A stretch of 64,000 nucleotides of DNA, taken from contig JADLCY010000004.1 in NCBI GenBank assembly GCA_020846935.1, positions 20,921 to 84,920 on the forward strand, read 5' to 3'. Source of the stretch: Gemmatimonadaceae bacterium. Lineage in GTDB: Bacteria; Gemmatimonadota; Gemmatimonadetes; Gemmatimonadales; Gemmatimonadaceae. The notes beneath the pieces are model-generated. The model was not told where the DNA came from. It made no database searches and saw only the letters and a program-made list of their open reading frames with translations. Positions 44,803 to 54,361 of the stretch are shown piece by piece. The translations under genes were made by a program, and so were the position numbers. Numbering within the stretch: position 1 is the stretch's first letter; the number at the start of each line of letters is the position of its first letter.

Positions 44803-45783
44803 TCACATCCGACATCCCTCGCGTTGCCACCATACGATGATCTGTTGGGCGGCGCTCGCCGCGGCCTCGAGGCGATCAACCTGATCGCGCACCGGGCGCT
44901 GCAGGTCGAGGTCGCGAAGTGCAGGGGTGGTCGCGTCAATCAGCAGGGTGTTCGTACCCGTGGCCCCTGCCGTGAAGCCGGCCGCGGCCGCACTGCTCCG
45001 CAGCGCCGAGTTCGTGCCGTTCTCCGGCACCTGGAGCGAGACGCGGCCAGGTTGCGCCTCTTTCGTCTTGAGCTGCAAGGTGACCTCGTGTCCCGAAGCA
45101 CTCGGCAGCATCCGCTCATTGAAGCGGATGTGGCGACCTCGTTTCGCGGCTCCGGTGGTCCGTTGTCGTGGTGCCACTTCAAGCTTGATGTCGTTCACCG
45201 CCGCGATCACATCTGCGGCGTCGGCGTTCCAGTCGTCGATGTCACGTGCTCCGATGGCTGCGACGGCGCGCTGGATTCGCTGCCTCACATCGAAAAGCTG
45301 CTGCCGGCAACGAAGGCGGCGGGCAAGTTCCAGGCTCGCCACGCTTCCGTTCTCCTCCAGGTCCTGTGCGCGGGTGCCCAGGTGCGCGGCCACTTCCTCG
45401 AAGGAGATGCAGCAGTCAAAGAGATCGCTTTCGGACGTATGGCGGAGCATCCACGCGTCGGGCGCCATGAGAAGGCTCACCGCGCGCTCGGCTGACGCCT
45501 TGATGTCCTTCGCGTACCGGAGCGCCTGTTCAGGCTGAGGATTCGCGGTCAGCTTGTCCTCGATGTGAATGACAGCCTTCTCGCCCGATTGCCAGGTCAG
45601 CGTCACCAGGATGTCGGTCTCTCCCGACGCACGAAAATGACCGACCTCGGCTCGGCACGACGGGTCGTCCCCTGGCAGCGTGCCCTGCCCAAATGCCTTC
45701 TCGGCTACCCAGGTCGCGAAGGCGACAGAAGACTCAAACTCCTCGGCGATCAGGTAGTCCAGGTGTCGTTCACGAAGTGACAT
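44803..45783 (-). CDS. Putative PD-(D/E)XK nuclease, divergent from the defence operon
   Basis: Product of 326 residues from ATG 45783; the open frame upstream to 45951 is not protein-like. Residues 1-110 show a restriction-endonuclease-like core: helix RHLDYLIAEEFESSVAFATW, strand ASGETDILVTLTW with Asp57, and VIHIEDKLTANPQPEQALRY with Glu75 and Lys77. RYAKDIKASAERAVSLLMAP follows, as in nucleases that bind DNA through this fold. The C-terminal half (residues 210-326) is a separate domain with KLEVAPRQRTTGAAKRGRHI and FNERMLPSASGHEVTLQLKT, of unknown type. The start faces the start of the helicase operon across 215 bases. I infer a defence role from motif and location. Confidence 0.68.
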   Translation of the reverse strand: MSLRERHLDYLIAEEFESSVAFATWVAEKAFGQGTLPGDDPSCRAEVGHFRASGETDILVTLTWQSGEKAVIHIEDKLTANPQPEQALRYAKDIKASAERAVSLLMAPDAWMLRHTSESDLFDCCISFEEVAAHLGTRAQDLEENGSVASLELARRLRCRQQLFDVRQRIQRAVAAIGARDIDDWNADAADVIAAVNDIKLEVAPRQRTTGAAKRGRHIRFNERMLPSASGHEVTLQLKTKEAQPGRVSLQVPENGTNSALRSSAAAAGFTAGATGTNTLLIDATTPALRDLDLQRPVRDQVDRLEAAASAAQQIIVWWQREGCRM

Positions 45784-45998
45784 GAGATTGGCTGTTGAGA
45801 AGGAAGACAATGGGACTTGGCCGCGGCAACGCGGACGTGTGAGTCCGCGCCCGTGTGCGTCAGGGATGCGCCGACCAGTTGCGATTCTCACTCGGTGCCG
45901 CGGGTTGCAAGGAAGGCTGGTCAAACTCGCGTGGTGGTGATGCAGTGACAACCGGCCAGACTCCCCAACCCAAGGACGAAACGTAGATTGGGCCGTCG
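45784..45998. promoter_or_regulatory. Divergent promoter region of the putative defence operon
   Basis: Only 215 bases separate the starts of the nuclease-like gene (minus) and the six-gene operon (plus), so both promoters and any operator must lie here. I see no confident -35/-10 pair and no strong palindrome. It is slightly less GC-rich than coding DNA around it. Confidence 0.4.
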
Positions 45999-48854
45999 AT
46001 GACCATCACCGATCACCAGGCCAAGTACCTCGCTCATGAACTGACGCGGCGCTTCCCGTCGGGGAGTGACGCCCGCCTGGCCGGTGCGCTGGTGGATGCG
46101 CAGGTCGACCTCAATCCGCATCAGGTCGACGCCGCCCTCTTCGCGTTCAACTCTCCCCTCTCCAAGGGCGCTCTCCTCGCCGACGAAGTCGGGCTGGGCA
46201 AGACCATCGAAGCTGGCCTCGTGATCCTGCAGCGCTGGGCCGAACGCAAGCGGCGCATTCTGGTGGTGACACCGGCCAATCTCCGGAAGCAATGGCATCA
46301 GGAGCTGACCGAGAAGTTCGCGCTGCCCTGCCGCATCCTCGACGCAAAGTCCTTCAACGATGCGGTGAAGCTCGCCCGCCCACCCTTCGACGACCCCACG
46401 CACGTTCTCATCTGCTCGTACCAGTTCGCGCGCAGCAAAGAAACCGACGTCAGCCGGACGCCGTGGGACCTGGCGGTGTTCGACGAAGCACATCGCCTCC
46501 GCAACGTCTACAAGCCGTCCAACGTCATCGCCAACTCCCTCAAGCGCGCACTCGGCCGCACGCACAAGCTGCTCCTGACGGCGACGCCACTCCAGAACTC
46601 GATCCTCGAACTCTACGGACTCGTCACGTTCATCGACGAGCATGCCTTCGGCGACGTGAACTCCTTTCGCGAACAGTTCGCGTCACTCGGCGACGATCGA
46701 CGATTTCGGTCGCTCAAGACACGTCTTGCCCCGCTCTGTCATCGCACGCTGCGGCGCCAGGTCACGCAGTACATCGCCTACACGCAGCGGCGCCCCATCC
46801 TGCAGCCGTTTTCGCCCGAAGAGAGTGAAGACCGGCTCTACCACCTGGTGTCGGAGTATCTGCAGCGCGACAACCTCCAGGCCCTGCCAAAGGGCCAGCG
46901 CTCCCTGCTCACGCTCGTCCTGCGCAAGCTGCTCGCGTCATCCACATTCGCGATCGCCGGCGCTCTGCAGACGATCGTCGATCGGTTGAAGCAGCAGGTC
47001 GGTGACGATGCCGCCGGCGACGGACTTACCGAGACACTGGATCGGGACTACGAAGCGCTCGATGAGACCGAGGAGGAGTGGGGTGAAGACGAGGGACGCG
47101 CTCCACTGCCGCCCGACGTACGCGCCGCCATCGCGCAGGAAATTGCCGATCTCGAGGCCTTCGCGACCCTGGCCCGCGGCATCGAGCACAACGCCAAGGG
47201 CAAGGCGCTCCTCACGGCGCTCGATATCGCCTTCGCGCAACTGCGCGAACTCGGAGCACGCGACAAGGCGATCATCTTCACCGAGTCGCGACGCACGCAG
47301 GACTACCTGCAGCGTGTACTCGCCGACGCCGGGTACGGCGAAGACGTCGTGCTGTTCAATGGATCCAACACGGACGATCGCTCCAGGGCGATCTATGCGG
47401 CATGGCTCGCGCAGCACGAGGGTACCGACAAGGTCACCGGAGCCAAGGCCGCCGACATGCGCTCTGCGCTCGTCGACTGGTTTCGCGAGCAGGGCCGCAT
47501 CATGATTGCCACCGAAGCCGGCGCCGAAGGCATCAACCTGCAGTTCTGCTCCCTGGTGGTGAACTACGACCTGCCATGGAACCCGCAACGCATCGAGCAG
47601 CGCATCGGTCGCTGCCACCGCTATGGGCAGAAGCACGATGTGGTCGTGGTGAACTTCCTCAACAGCAAGAATGCCGCCGACCAACGGGTGTACGAACTGC
47701 TCGACGAGAAGTTCAGGTTGTTCGATGGCATCTTCGGCGCCAGCGACGAGGTGCTGGGCGCGATCGAATCCGGTGTGGAGTTCGAGAAGCGCATCGCCGC
47801 GATCTATCAGACATGCCGGCACCCGGAGGAGATCCGGAAGGCATTTGATTCCTTGCAACTGGAGCTGAGCCTCGAGATCACCGAGGCCATGACCGACACG
47901 CGGCGCAAGCTGCTCGAACACTTCGACGAGGAGGTGCGCGAGCGACTCAGGATGCGCAACGAGTCATCTGTGGCCCAGCGGGATCGGTTCGAGGACATGC
48001 TGATGACACTCACCCGCCACGAACTGGGCGAGCGCGCGACGCATCTCGGCGATGGCGTGTTCGACCTCGAAGATGCGCCGAGCGGCTCGATTTCCGCGGG
48101 GCGCTACGAGCTCCCGCGGCGATCGGGTGAGGCGCACCTGTATCGGCTCGGGTCTCCCCTCGCCGAGTGGGTGGTGGAGCAGGCAAAGGCGCGCGAGCTG
48201 TACCCGGCGGCGGCGATTTCCTTTCGCTATGATCCGCGACAGGGACGCATCTCGGCGGTCGAGGGGATGGTAGGGAAGTCCGGTTGGCTCCTGGCGTCGC
48301 TGCTGTCGGTGGAGTCGCTCGATCGAGCCGAGGACCACATGATGTTCGCGGCGCGCGTCGATGACGGTACGCGGCTGGACGTCGACGCGCTCGGGCGTAT
48401 GCTTCGCCTTGATGCGAGTGTCAGTGGCCCATGTGACATTCCACCTGACGTGGCAGCGGCGCTCAGTGCGGACGAGGCTCGGCGACAGGCCGACGTGCAG
48501 CTGGACATTTCCACGCGGAACGCGCAGTTCCTCGACGCCGAGTCGACCAAGCTCGATGACTGGGCCGATGACCTCAAGCTCGGGCTGGAGCGGGAGATCA
48601 AGGAGCTGGAGCGGCAGATCAAGGAGGTGCGGAAGGGGGCGACGGCGGCCCTCACGCTCGAGGACAAGCTGGCGGCACGCAAACGCGTGCAGGCCATCGA
48701 GTCGTCGCGCAACGAGAAGCGCAAGCGGTTGTTCGAGGCGCAGGACGAAATCGAGCAGCGCCGCGATGCGTTGTTGGCCGATGTGGAGGCGAGGCTCGAC
48801 CAGTCGTCGCGCCTCGAGCGGTTGTTCACGATTCGATGGACGGTGACGGCATGA
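45999..48854 (+). CDS. RapA/HepA-like SNF2 helicase with C-terminal coiled coil (defence operon gene 1)
   Basis: DNA-dependent ATPase of 951 residues. The SNF2 core has DEVGLGKTIEAGLV (residues 62-75), LVVTPANLRKQWHQEL, the box II VFDEAHRLRN with DEAH at 162-165, LLTATPLQNSILELYGL, then AIIFTESRRTQDYLQ, TEAGAEGINLQFC and IEQRIGRCHRYGQKHD near residue 532. A long charged insert separates the two RecA lobes (GLTETLDRDYEALDETEEEW). Residues 800-945 are helical and coiled-coil-like (WADDLKLGLEREIKELERQI, NEKRKRLFEAQDEIEQRRD). Proteins with this tail are, as I recall, found beside type III-like Mod and Res genes. The methyltransferase starts 16 bases downstream. Confidence 0.88.
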   Translation: MTITDHQAKYLAHELTRRFPSGSDARLAGALVDAQVDLNPHQVDAALFAFNSPLSKGALLADEVGLGKTIEAGLVILQRWAERKRRILVVTPANLRKQWHQELTEKFALPCRILDAKSFNDAVKLARPPFDDPTHVLICSYQFARSKETDVSRTPWDLAVFDEAHRLRNVYKPSNVIANSLKRALGRTHKLLLTATPLQNSILELYGLVTFIDEHAFGDVNSFREQFASLGDDRRFRSLKTRLAPLCHRTLRRQVTQYIAYTQRRPILQPFSPEESEDRLYHLVSEYLQRDNLQALPKGQRSLLTLVLRKLLASSTFAIAGALQTIVDRLKQQVGDDAAGDGLTETLDRDYEALDETEEEWGEDEGRAPLPPDVRAAIAQEIADLEAFATLARGIEHNAKGKALLTALDIAFAQLRELGARDKAIIFTESRRTQDYLQRVLADAGYGEDVVLFNGSNTDDRSRAIYAAWLAQHEGTDKVTGAKAADMRSALVDWFREQGRIMIATEAGAEGINLQFCSLVVNYDLPWNPQRIEQRIGRCHRYGQKHDVVVVNFLNSKNAADQRVYELLDEKFRLFDGIFGASDEVLGAIESGVEFEKRIAAIYQTCRHPEEIRKAFDSLQLELSLEITEAMTDTRRKLLEHFDEEVRERLRMRNESSVAQRDRFEDMLMTLTRHELGERATHLGDGVFDLEDAPSGSISAGRYELPRRSGEAHLYRLGSPLAEWVVEQAKARELYPAAAISFRYDPRQGRISAVEGMVGKSGWLLASLLSVESLDRAEDHMMFAARVDDGTRLDVDALGRMLRLDASVSGPCDIPPDVAAALSADEARRQADVQLDISTRNAQFLDAESTKLDDWADDLKLGLEREIKELERQIKEVRKGATAALTLEDKLAARKRVQAIESSRNEKRKRLFEAQDEIEQRRDALLADVEARLDQSSRLERLFTIRWTVTA

Positions 48855-48870
48855 TGCCTGGAGCAGAAGC

Positions 48871-50508
48871 GTGACGAATGGACGCAAGCCGCGGCTGGAG
48901 CTGACGTGGGTGGGGAAGGAGCACCGGCCACGCCTCGAGCCGCGCGTCCTGCTGGAGGACCCCGAGCGCTCGTATCACGCGCCGCACCGCACGAGCGAGA
49001 GCGAGATCTTCGATAACCGGTTGATCTTTGGCGACAACCTGCTCGCGCTCAAGGCGCTGGAGCAGGAGTTCGCGGGTAAAGTGACGTGCATCTTCATCGA
49101 CCCGCCGTACAACACAGGGAGTGCGTTCGAGCACTACGACGACGGGCTCGAGCACTCATTGTGGCTGTCTCTCGTCCGTGACCGTGTTGATCTGCTCTTC
49201 CGGCTGCTCAAGCCCGCCGGCTCGCTGTGGATTACAATAGACGACAATGAGTGTCACTACCTGAAGGTCGTATGTGACGAAGTCTGTGGGCGAGCCAACT
49301 TCGTGACATCCATCGCGTGGGAGAAGGATCAAGGGAGGCGAGGCGATACCGATATGTCGTCGGCTCACGACCACGTACTTGTCTATGCAAAGGATCGCGA
49401 TGAGTGGCGAAATGCGCGGAATCTCCTGCCGAGGACGCCGGAGCAGGAGGCTCGCTACCGCAATCCCGACAACGACCCAAGAGGGCCGTGGCTTCAAGGC
49501 GACAACGGAACCGCGAAGAGCGGATCGGCAAGCGCCCGCTTCGAGATAGCGTTGCCTTCGGGAAGAGTTGTCACGCCGCCAGTTGGCAACTACTGGCGGT
49601 TTTCCCCGCAGACCTTCGAAGCGGCTCGAGCTGAGGGGCGGGTGTACTTTGGCGCACGCGGAAATAGCATGCCGGTGATCAAGCGCTACCTCTCGGAGGT
49701 TCAGGTCGGTGTCGTGCCGCGCTCGTGGTGGCCGGCCACCGAAGTCGGATCCAACCAAGACGCCAAGCGCGATCACCTGCGAAAGCTGCTCCCTCACATC
49801 GAGCCGTTTGCAACGCCTAAACCGGAAGGGTTGCTCTCGAGAGTCATTCACATCGCGAGCAACCCCGGGGACCTCGTCCTGGACTCCTTCGCCGGCTCCG
49901 GCACCACCGGCGCGGTGGCGCACAAGATGGGCCGCCGCTGGATCATGATCGAAATGGGCGAACACGCCCACACCCACATCATCCCGCGCCTCAAGAAGGT
50001 CATCGATGGTCAGGACCCCGGCGGCATCACCAAAGACGCCAACTGGAAAGGCGGCGGCGGCTTCCGCTACTACCGCCTCGCCCCATCGCTCATCGAGCTG
50101 GACTCGTGGGGCAACCCAGTCATAAACAAGCAATACAATGCGGCCATGCTCGCCGAAGCCCTCTGCAAGCTCGAAGGCTTTACGTACGCGCCGAGCGAGA
50201 CAACCTGGTGGCAGCAGGGCCAGTCCACTGAACGCGACTTCCTCTACGTCACCACCGCGAACCTCAACCGTGATCAACTCCAGCAACTGAGCGACGAGGT
50301 CGGGCCCGAGCGCACGCTCCTGGTCCTGTGTTCGGCCTTTCGCGGCAAGGCCGACGGCTGGCCCAACCTGACCGTTCGCAAGATCCCCACGCACGTGCTC
50401 TCGCGCTGTGAGTGGGGCCGCGACGACTACAGCCTCGCCGTGGCTGACCTTCCTCCGGCACCTCCCAAGGAAGGACAGCAGGACCTGTTCGCTGGGGAGC
50501 CCGCGTGA
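48871..50508 (+). CDS. mod: Type III-like site-specific adenine DNA methyltransferase Mod (defence operon gene 2)
   Basis: Methylates adenine N6 at a defined site, protecting self DNA. Product is 545 residues from GTG 48871. Motif IV DPPYNTGS (residues 77-84) precedes motif I DSFAGSGTTGAVAHKMG (FAGSG at 340-344), the beta-class order used by type III Mod subunits. The target-recognition region lies between them, about residues 110-320. The tail ends KEGQQDLFAGEPA. Bases 49200-49850, the recognition region, use more AT-rich codons than the rest. The stop overlaps the next start by four bases. Res encoded two genes on is the expected partner. Confidence 0.9.
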   Translation: MTNGRKPRLELTWVGKEHRPRLEPRVLLEDPERSYHAPHRTSESEIFDNRLIFGDNLLALKALEQEFAGKVTCIFIDPPYNTGSAFEHYDDGLEHSLWLSLVRDRVDLLFRLLKPAGSLWITIDDNECHYLKVVCDEVCGRANFVTSIAWEKDQGRRGDTDMSSAHDHVLVYAKDRDEWRNARNLLPRTPEQEARYRNPDNDPRGPWLQGDNGTAKSGSASARFEIALPSGRVVTPPVGNYWRFSPQTFEAARAEGRVYFGARGNSMPVIKRYLSEVQVGVVPRSWWPATEVGSNQDAKRDHLRKLLPHIEPFATPKPEGLLSRVIHIASNPGDLVLDSFAGSGTTGAVAHKMGRRWIMIEMGEHAHTHIIPRLKKVIDGQDPGGITKDANWKGGGGFRYYRLAPSLIELDSWGNPVINKQYNAAMLAEALCKLEGFTYAPSETTWWQQGQSTERDFLYVTTANLNRDQLQQLSDEVGPERTLLVLCSAFRGKADGWPNLTVRKIPTHVLSRCEWGRDDYSLAVADLPPAPPKEGQQDLFAGEPA

Positions 50509-51554
50509 CGAATCCGCAGGGCCCGCCGGGCACGGAGATCATCCTCTACCAGACCGCCGACGACCGAACGCGCGTCGAAGTGCGGCTGGCTGGGGGGACC
50601 GTCTGGCTTACCCAGGCCCAGATGGCCGAGCTGTACCAGACGTCTGTCCAGAACGTAAATGCCCATCTGGTAGAGCTTTATGAGGAGAACGAACTCGACG
50701 AAGGGGCAACTATCAACTCCTGGTTGATAGTTCGAACGGAGGGAGCTCGGCAGGTCAGTCGGTCGATTCAGCACTACAACCTCGAGGCGGTCATCGCCGT
50801 CGGATATCGCGTGCGGTCCAGTCGCGGCACGCTGTTCCGACAATGGGCCACCGCGCGGCTCGCGGAGTACCTCGTCAAGGGCTTCGTGCTCGATGACGAG
50901 CGGCTTCGGAATCCCCCCGGCCCAGACGTTCCGGACTACTTCGACGAACTCCTCGAACGCATCCGCGACATCCGGGCCAGCGAGCGCCGGATGTACCTGC
51001 GGGTGCGAGACATCATCGCCCTTGCGGCGGACTACGCCCCCTCGGCGGCCAACACTCAGCGGACTTTCCAGATCCTGCAGAACAAGCTGCACTTTGCCGC
51101 CACCGGGAAGACGGCCGCCGAGCTGATCGTCGAACGCGCGGACCACGCGCTCCCGAACATGGGGCTCACGTCGTGGAAAGGAGAGGTGGTGCGGAAAGGA
51201 GACGTGACGGTCGCGAAGAACTACCTGCGCGAAGATGAGATCGACGGCCTCAATCGAATCGTCGTGATGTTCCTGGATTTCGCCGAAGACCAGGCGAAGC
51301 GACGAAAGCAGGTGTTCCTGCGCGACTGGGAGCAGCGCCTCGATGATTTTCTGCGGTTCAACGATCGCGCGGTGCTCGGAGGCGCAGGCTCGGTGTCGCA
51401 CGCTGCCGCTGAGCAACATGCGAGCGACGAATACGAGCAGTTCACCGAGCGTCGTCGCGTGGAGGCCGAGCAGGACGCGGAGCGTCGGAACCTCGAGGAG
51501 ATCAACGAGGCGATCCGGTCGCTGCCTCGCCCGACGAAGGAGGCCGACCAGTGA
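50505..51554 (+). CDS. RhuM-family protein (defence operon gene 3)
   Basis: Product of 349 residues. RhuM hallmarks are WLTQAQMAELYQTSVQNVNAH, the IVRTEGARQVSRSIQHYNLE stretch, AVGYRVRSSRGTLFRQWAT and LAEYLVKGFVLDDERLRNPP. The N-terminal part is winged-helix/Fic-substrate-like, and the protein is probably DNA-binding. RhuM genes occur in pathogenicity islands and beside type I and type III restriction genes; the molecular role is not established. An AT-rich 10-bp inverted repeat sits inside the gene at 50708-50732. It overlaps both neighbours by four bases (GTGA), so it is an integral part of the module rather than a passenger. Confidence 0.88.
   Translation: MTNPQGPPGTEIILYQTADDRTRVEVRLAGGTVWLTQAQMAELYQTSVQNVNAHLVELYEENELDEGATINSWLIVRTEGARQVSRSIQHYNLEAVIAVGYRVRSSRGTLFRQWATARLAEYLVKGFVLDDERLRNPPGPDVPDYFDELLERIRDIRASERRMYLRVRDIIALAADYAPSAANTQRTFQILQNKLHFAATGKTAAELIVERADHALPNMGLTSWKGEVVRKGDVTVAKNYLREDEIDGLNRIVVMFLDFAEDQAKRRKQVFLRDWEQRLDDFLRFNDRAVLGGAGSVSHAAAEQHASDEYEQFTERRRVEAEQDAERRNLEEINEAIRSLPRPTKEADQ
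50708..50732. repeat. Perfect 10-bp inverted repeat inside the RhuM gene
   Basis: AACTATCAAC (50708-50717), five-base spacer TCCTG, then GTTGATAGTT (50723-50732). It is much richer in A and T than its surroundings and lies in coding sequence for TINSWLIV. It could be a mRNA hairpin, a protein site or an insertion scar. Confidence 0.7.
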
Positions 51555-54355
51555 ACCGTCACGTGAACACGGTGGCGGGGCGGCTGAGCCTCCGCCCGCC
51601 GCAACGCAGGTCACTCGAGATTCTGGATCGGCTGGTGGAGGTCGTCCCGCCGTCAAAGTCCGCTGATCTCGGTGCGGCCCTGCGAGTGATCCAGGGGGAG
51701 TTCTCGTCGTTCGCCGATTTCGAGCGTGACTTCCCGTCGTATTGCTTCGCCCTGGCGACCGGTGTAGGCAAGACGCGCCTGATGGGCGCGTTCATCAGTT
51801 ACCTGCACCTCGCCCACGGCATCGACAACTTTTTCGTCCTCGCGCCGAACCTCACGATCTACCGCAAGCTGATGGCGGACTTTACGCCGAACACGCCCAA
51901 GTACGTGTTCAAGGGGATCGCCGAGTTCGCGACGTCGGCGCCGGAGATCATTACCGGCGACAACTACGAACTCCGGGCGGGCACCCTGTTCGACGAGACC
52001 ATCAGGTGCAAGGTCAACATCTTCAACATCTCGAAGATCACGTCGGAAGTTCGCGGCGGGAAAGCGCCGCGCATCAAGCGGCTCTCGGAGTACATCGGCC
52101 AGAGCTACTTCGACTACCTCGCGGCGCTGCCGAACCTCGTGCTCATCATGGACGAGTCGCATCGCTACCGAGCGTCGGCGGGCGTGAAAGCGATCAATGA
52201 ACTCAAGCCGGTCCTCGGGCTCGAACTGACCGCGACGCCGTATGTGGAGTCGTCGAAGGGCACCACGCCGTTCCGGAACGTGGTGTTCGACTACCCGCTG
52301 GGTCGCGCCATGGCCGACGGCTTCGTGAAGGAGCCCGCGGTGGTCACGCGCAAGGATTTCAACCCGGCCGGCATGGCGCCCGAGGAGATCGAACGCCTCA
52401 AGCTCGAGGACGGGATCCGGCTGCACGAACGCGTGAAGGTGGAACTGGAGACCTATGCGCGCGAAGCCGGCAAGCAGGTGGTGAAGCCGTTCCTGCTCGT
52501 GATCGCGCGCGATACCACGCATGCAAGGCACCTGCTGGAGACGATCGAGTCCGACGCGTTCTTCGACGGACGCTACAAGGGCCGGGCGATCCAGGTCGAC
52601 TCCAGCAGGACCGGCGCCGAGGAGGAGCAGATGATCGAGCGCCTCCTGCGCATCGAGCAAGGCGACGAGCCGACGGAGATCGTCATCCACGTCAACATGC
52701 TCAAGGAGGGGTGGGACGTCACCAACCTCTACACGATCGTGCCGCTGCGCGCCGCCAACGCGCGAGTGCTCATCGAGCAGTCCATCGGTCGAGGGCTTCG
52801 GCTGCCGTACGGGATGCGGACCGGTGTGGCCGCGGTCGATCGGCTCAACATCGTGGCCCATGATCGCTTTCAGGAGATCGTGGACGAGGCCGGGCGGCCG
52901 GATTCGCCGATCCGCATGACGAGTGTGGTGCTCGACCCGGCTGAGCTGGGGACCCGTCTCCAGACGATCGTGTCGGTACCGCGTGTGATGATCGAACTCG
53001 GCGGGCACGGGCCGCAAGCAGCAACGACACTGGACTCCGGATCGGCGCTCTCTGGCGCGAGCGGGTCCGGCGTGACGGAAGCTGGCGGCGGCGATCGAGG
53101 TCGCTCCGCGTCGGCAGAAACTCACGGTGAACCCGGCGAAAGGCGGGGCCCGGTGTCGTTCGCAACGCCCGCCGAGCGACGCATCGCACAGCTCGTTCGG
53201 GAGGAGATCGAACGGCGGGCGAACAGCACCGAGGCCCTGCCGCAATCGGGGTACCTCACGCGGGACGATGTCCAGTCCGAGATCGTGCGTGCCGTGGAAA
53301 CTGCCATGGCACCGCTGCAGACCGAACTCGCCATGGACAATGGACGCCCTGACGTGAGGAGCGTCGTGGCGAAGGCGGCCACTGTCTTCGTAGAGCGGAC
53401 CATCGATATCCCCCGCATCCTTCTCGTACCTCGCGGCAACATCTCGGCGGGCTTCCAGCCCTTCACGCTGGAATTGGCCAACTTGCGCCTGCAGCCCGTG
53501 TCGGACGACCTGTGGATCCAGCACCTGCGCACCGGCGTGATCGACCGGCTCGTCGTCGGGGAGGGGAGCGCCGAGGAGCGACGCGCCGAAGACTATGTCG
53601 TGAGTGCCCTCGTCGACTACGATGATGTGTCGTACGACGACCAGGCCGACCTGCTCTACGATCTCGCGGGACAGGTGGTGACGCACCTCCGTACGTATCT
53701 CCCCGACGACCAGGTGAGCAAGGTGCTGCGCTATCACCAGCGGCAAGTCGGGCAGTTCGTGCATGCGCAGATGGTGCCCCAATTCCACGAGGAGTCGAGC
53801 GAGGGCTATGACGTCGTGGTCAGTCGCGGACTCACGCCCCTTCGTCAGAGTGCGTTTACTGCCGTCCGGGAACACATCGTCGACTACCGGGTCGCGCCTG
53901 CCGACCGGGCGAACATCGGGAAATACCTGTTCACCGGGTTCGCGCGCTGCCTGTATCCCGAACAGAAGTTCGACTCCGATCCCGAGCGCCGGCTCGCGGT
54001 GATCCTCGAGCGCGACGCACTCAAGTGGATGAAACCCGTGCGAGGGCAGTTCCAGATGCACTACCGGAGCGGTGCGGGTATGGCCGAATATCAACCGGAC
54101 TTCGTGGCGGAGACGGAGCGGGAGATCCTGATGATCGAGGTAAAGGCGCGGAGGGACCTCGAGGTGGCCGAGGTGCTGCTCAAGCGGGAGGTGGCGCGCT
54201 CGTGGTGCATACATGCCACCGGCTTCACCGCGGCCCATGGTGGCAAGCCGTGGCGCTACCTGCTCATCCCGCACGACGAGATCGCTGAAAACGTCGGGCT
54301 CGACGCGCTGGTCGCCCGGTTCACGTCAGTGGCTCCAGTGGTCGCTCCAGCCTGA
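51551..54355 (+). CDS. res: Type III restriction enzyme Res subunit: DEAD/DEAH helicase with C-terminal nuclease (defence operon gene 4)
   Basis: ATP-dependent DNA translocase and endonuclease of 934 residues. Walker A GVGKT is at residues 71-75 in FALATGVGKTRLMGAF. Motif II DESH (201-204) is followed by LELTATPYVES; NMLKEGWDVTNLYTIVPLRA and IEQSIGRGLRLPYG mark lobe 2. A low-complexity Gly/Ser stretch near residue 500 (GSALSGASGSGV) may be a flexible linker. The C-terminus carries YQPDFVAETEREILMIEVKA, with Asp850, Glu863 and Lys865, a PD-(D/E)XK nuclease. With Mod it should form a restriction complex. RhuM between mod and res is not the usual type III order. The next gene starts 6 bases after the stop. 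Confidence 0.9.
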   Translation: MNRHVNTVAGRLSLRPPQRRSLEILDRLVEVVPPSKSADLGAALRVIQGEFSSFADFERDFPSYCFALATGVGKTRLMGAFISYLHLAHGIDNFFVLAPNLTIYRKLMADFTPNTPKYVFKGIAEFATSAPEIITGDNYELRAGTLFDETIRCKVNIFNISKITSEVRGGKAPRIKRLSEYIGQSYFDYLAALPNLVLIMDESHRYRASAGVKAINELKPVLGLELTATPYVESSKGTTPFRNVVFDYPLGRAMADGFVKEPAVVTRKDFNPAGMAPEEIERLKLEDGIRLHERVKVELETYAREAGKQVVKPFLLVIARDTTHARHLLETIESDAFFDGRYKGRAIQVDSSRTGAEEEQMIERLLRIEQGDEPTEIVIHVNMLKEGWDVTNLYTIVPLRAANARVLIEQSIGRGLRLPYGMRTGVAAVDRLNIVAHDRFQEIVDEAGRPDSPIRMTSVVLDPAELGTRLQTIVSVPRVMIELGGHGPQAATTLDSGSALSGASGSGVTEAGGGDRGRSASAETHGEPGERRGPVSFATPAERRIAQLVREEIERRANSTEALPQSGYLTRDDVQSEIVRAVETAMAPLQTELAMDNGRPDVRSVVAKAATVFVERTIDIPRILLVPRGNISAGFQPFTLELANLRLQPVSDDLWIQHLRTGVIDRLVVGEGSAEERRAEDYVVSALVDYDDVSYDDQADLLYDLAGQVVTHLRTYLPDDQVSKVLRYHQRQVGQFVHAQMVPQFHEESSEGYDVVVSRGLTPLRQSAFTAVREHIVDYRVAPADRANIGKYLFTGFARCLYPEQKFDSDPERRLAVILERDALKWMKPVRGQFQMHYRSGAGMAEYQPDFVAETEREILMIEVKARRDLEVAEVLLKREVARSWCIHATGFTAAHGGKPWRYLLIPHDEIAENVGLDALVARFTSVAPVVAPA

Positions 54356-54361
54356 GATCGC

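Noticed and set aside
51653..54274. Long open frame (873 codons) antisense to the Res gene
   Set aside because: Its composition is His/Arg/Leu-rich with no family motifs, and it mirrors the Res frame. Open antisense frames are expected in such GC-rich coding DNA.
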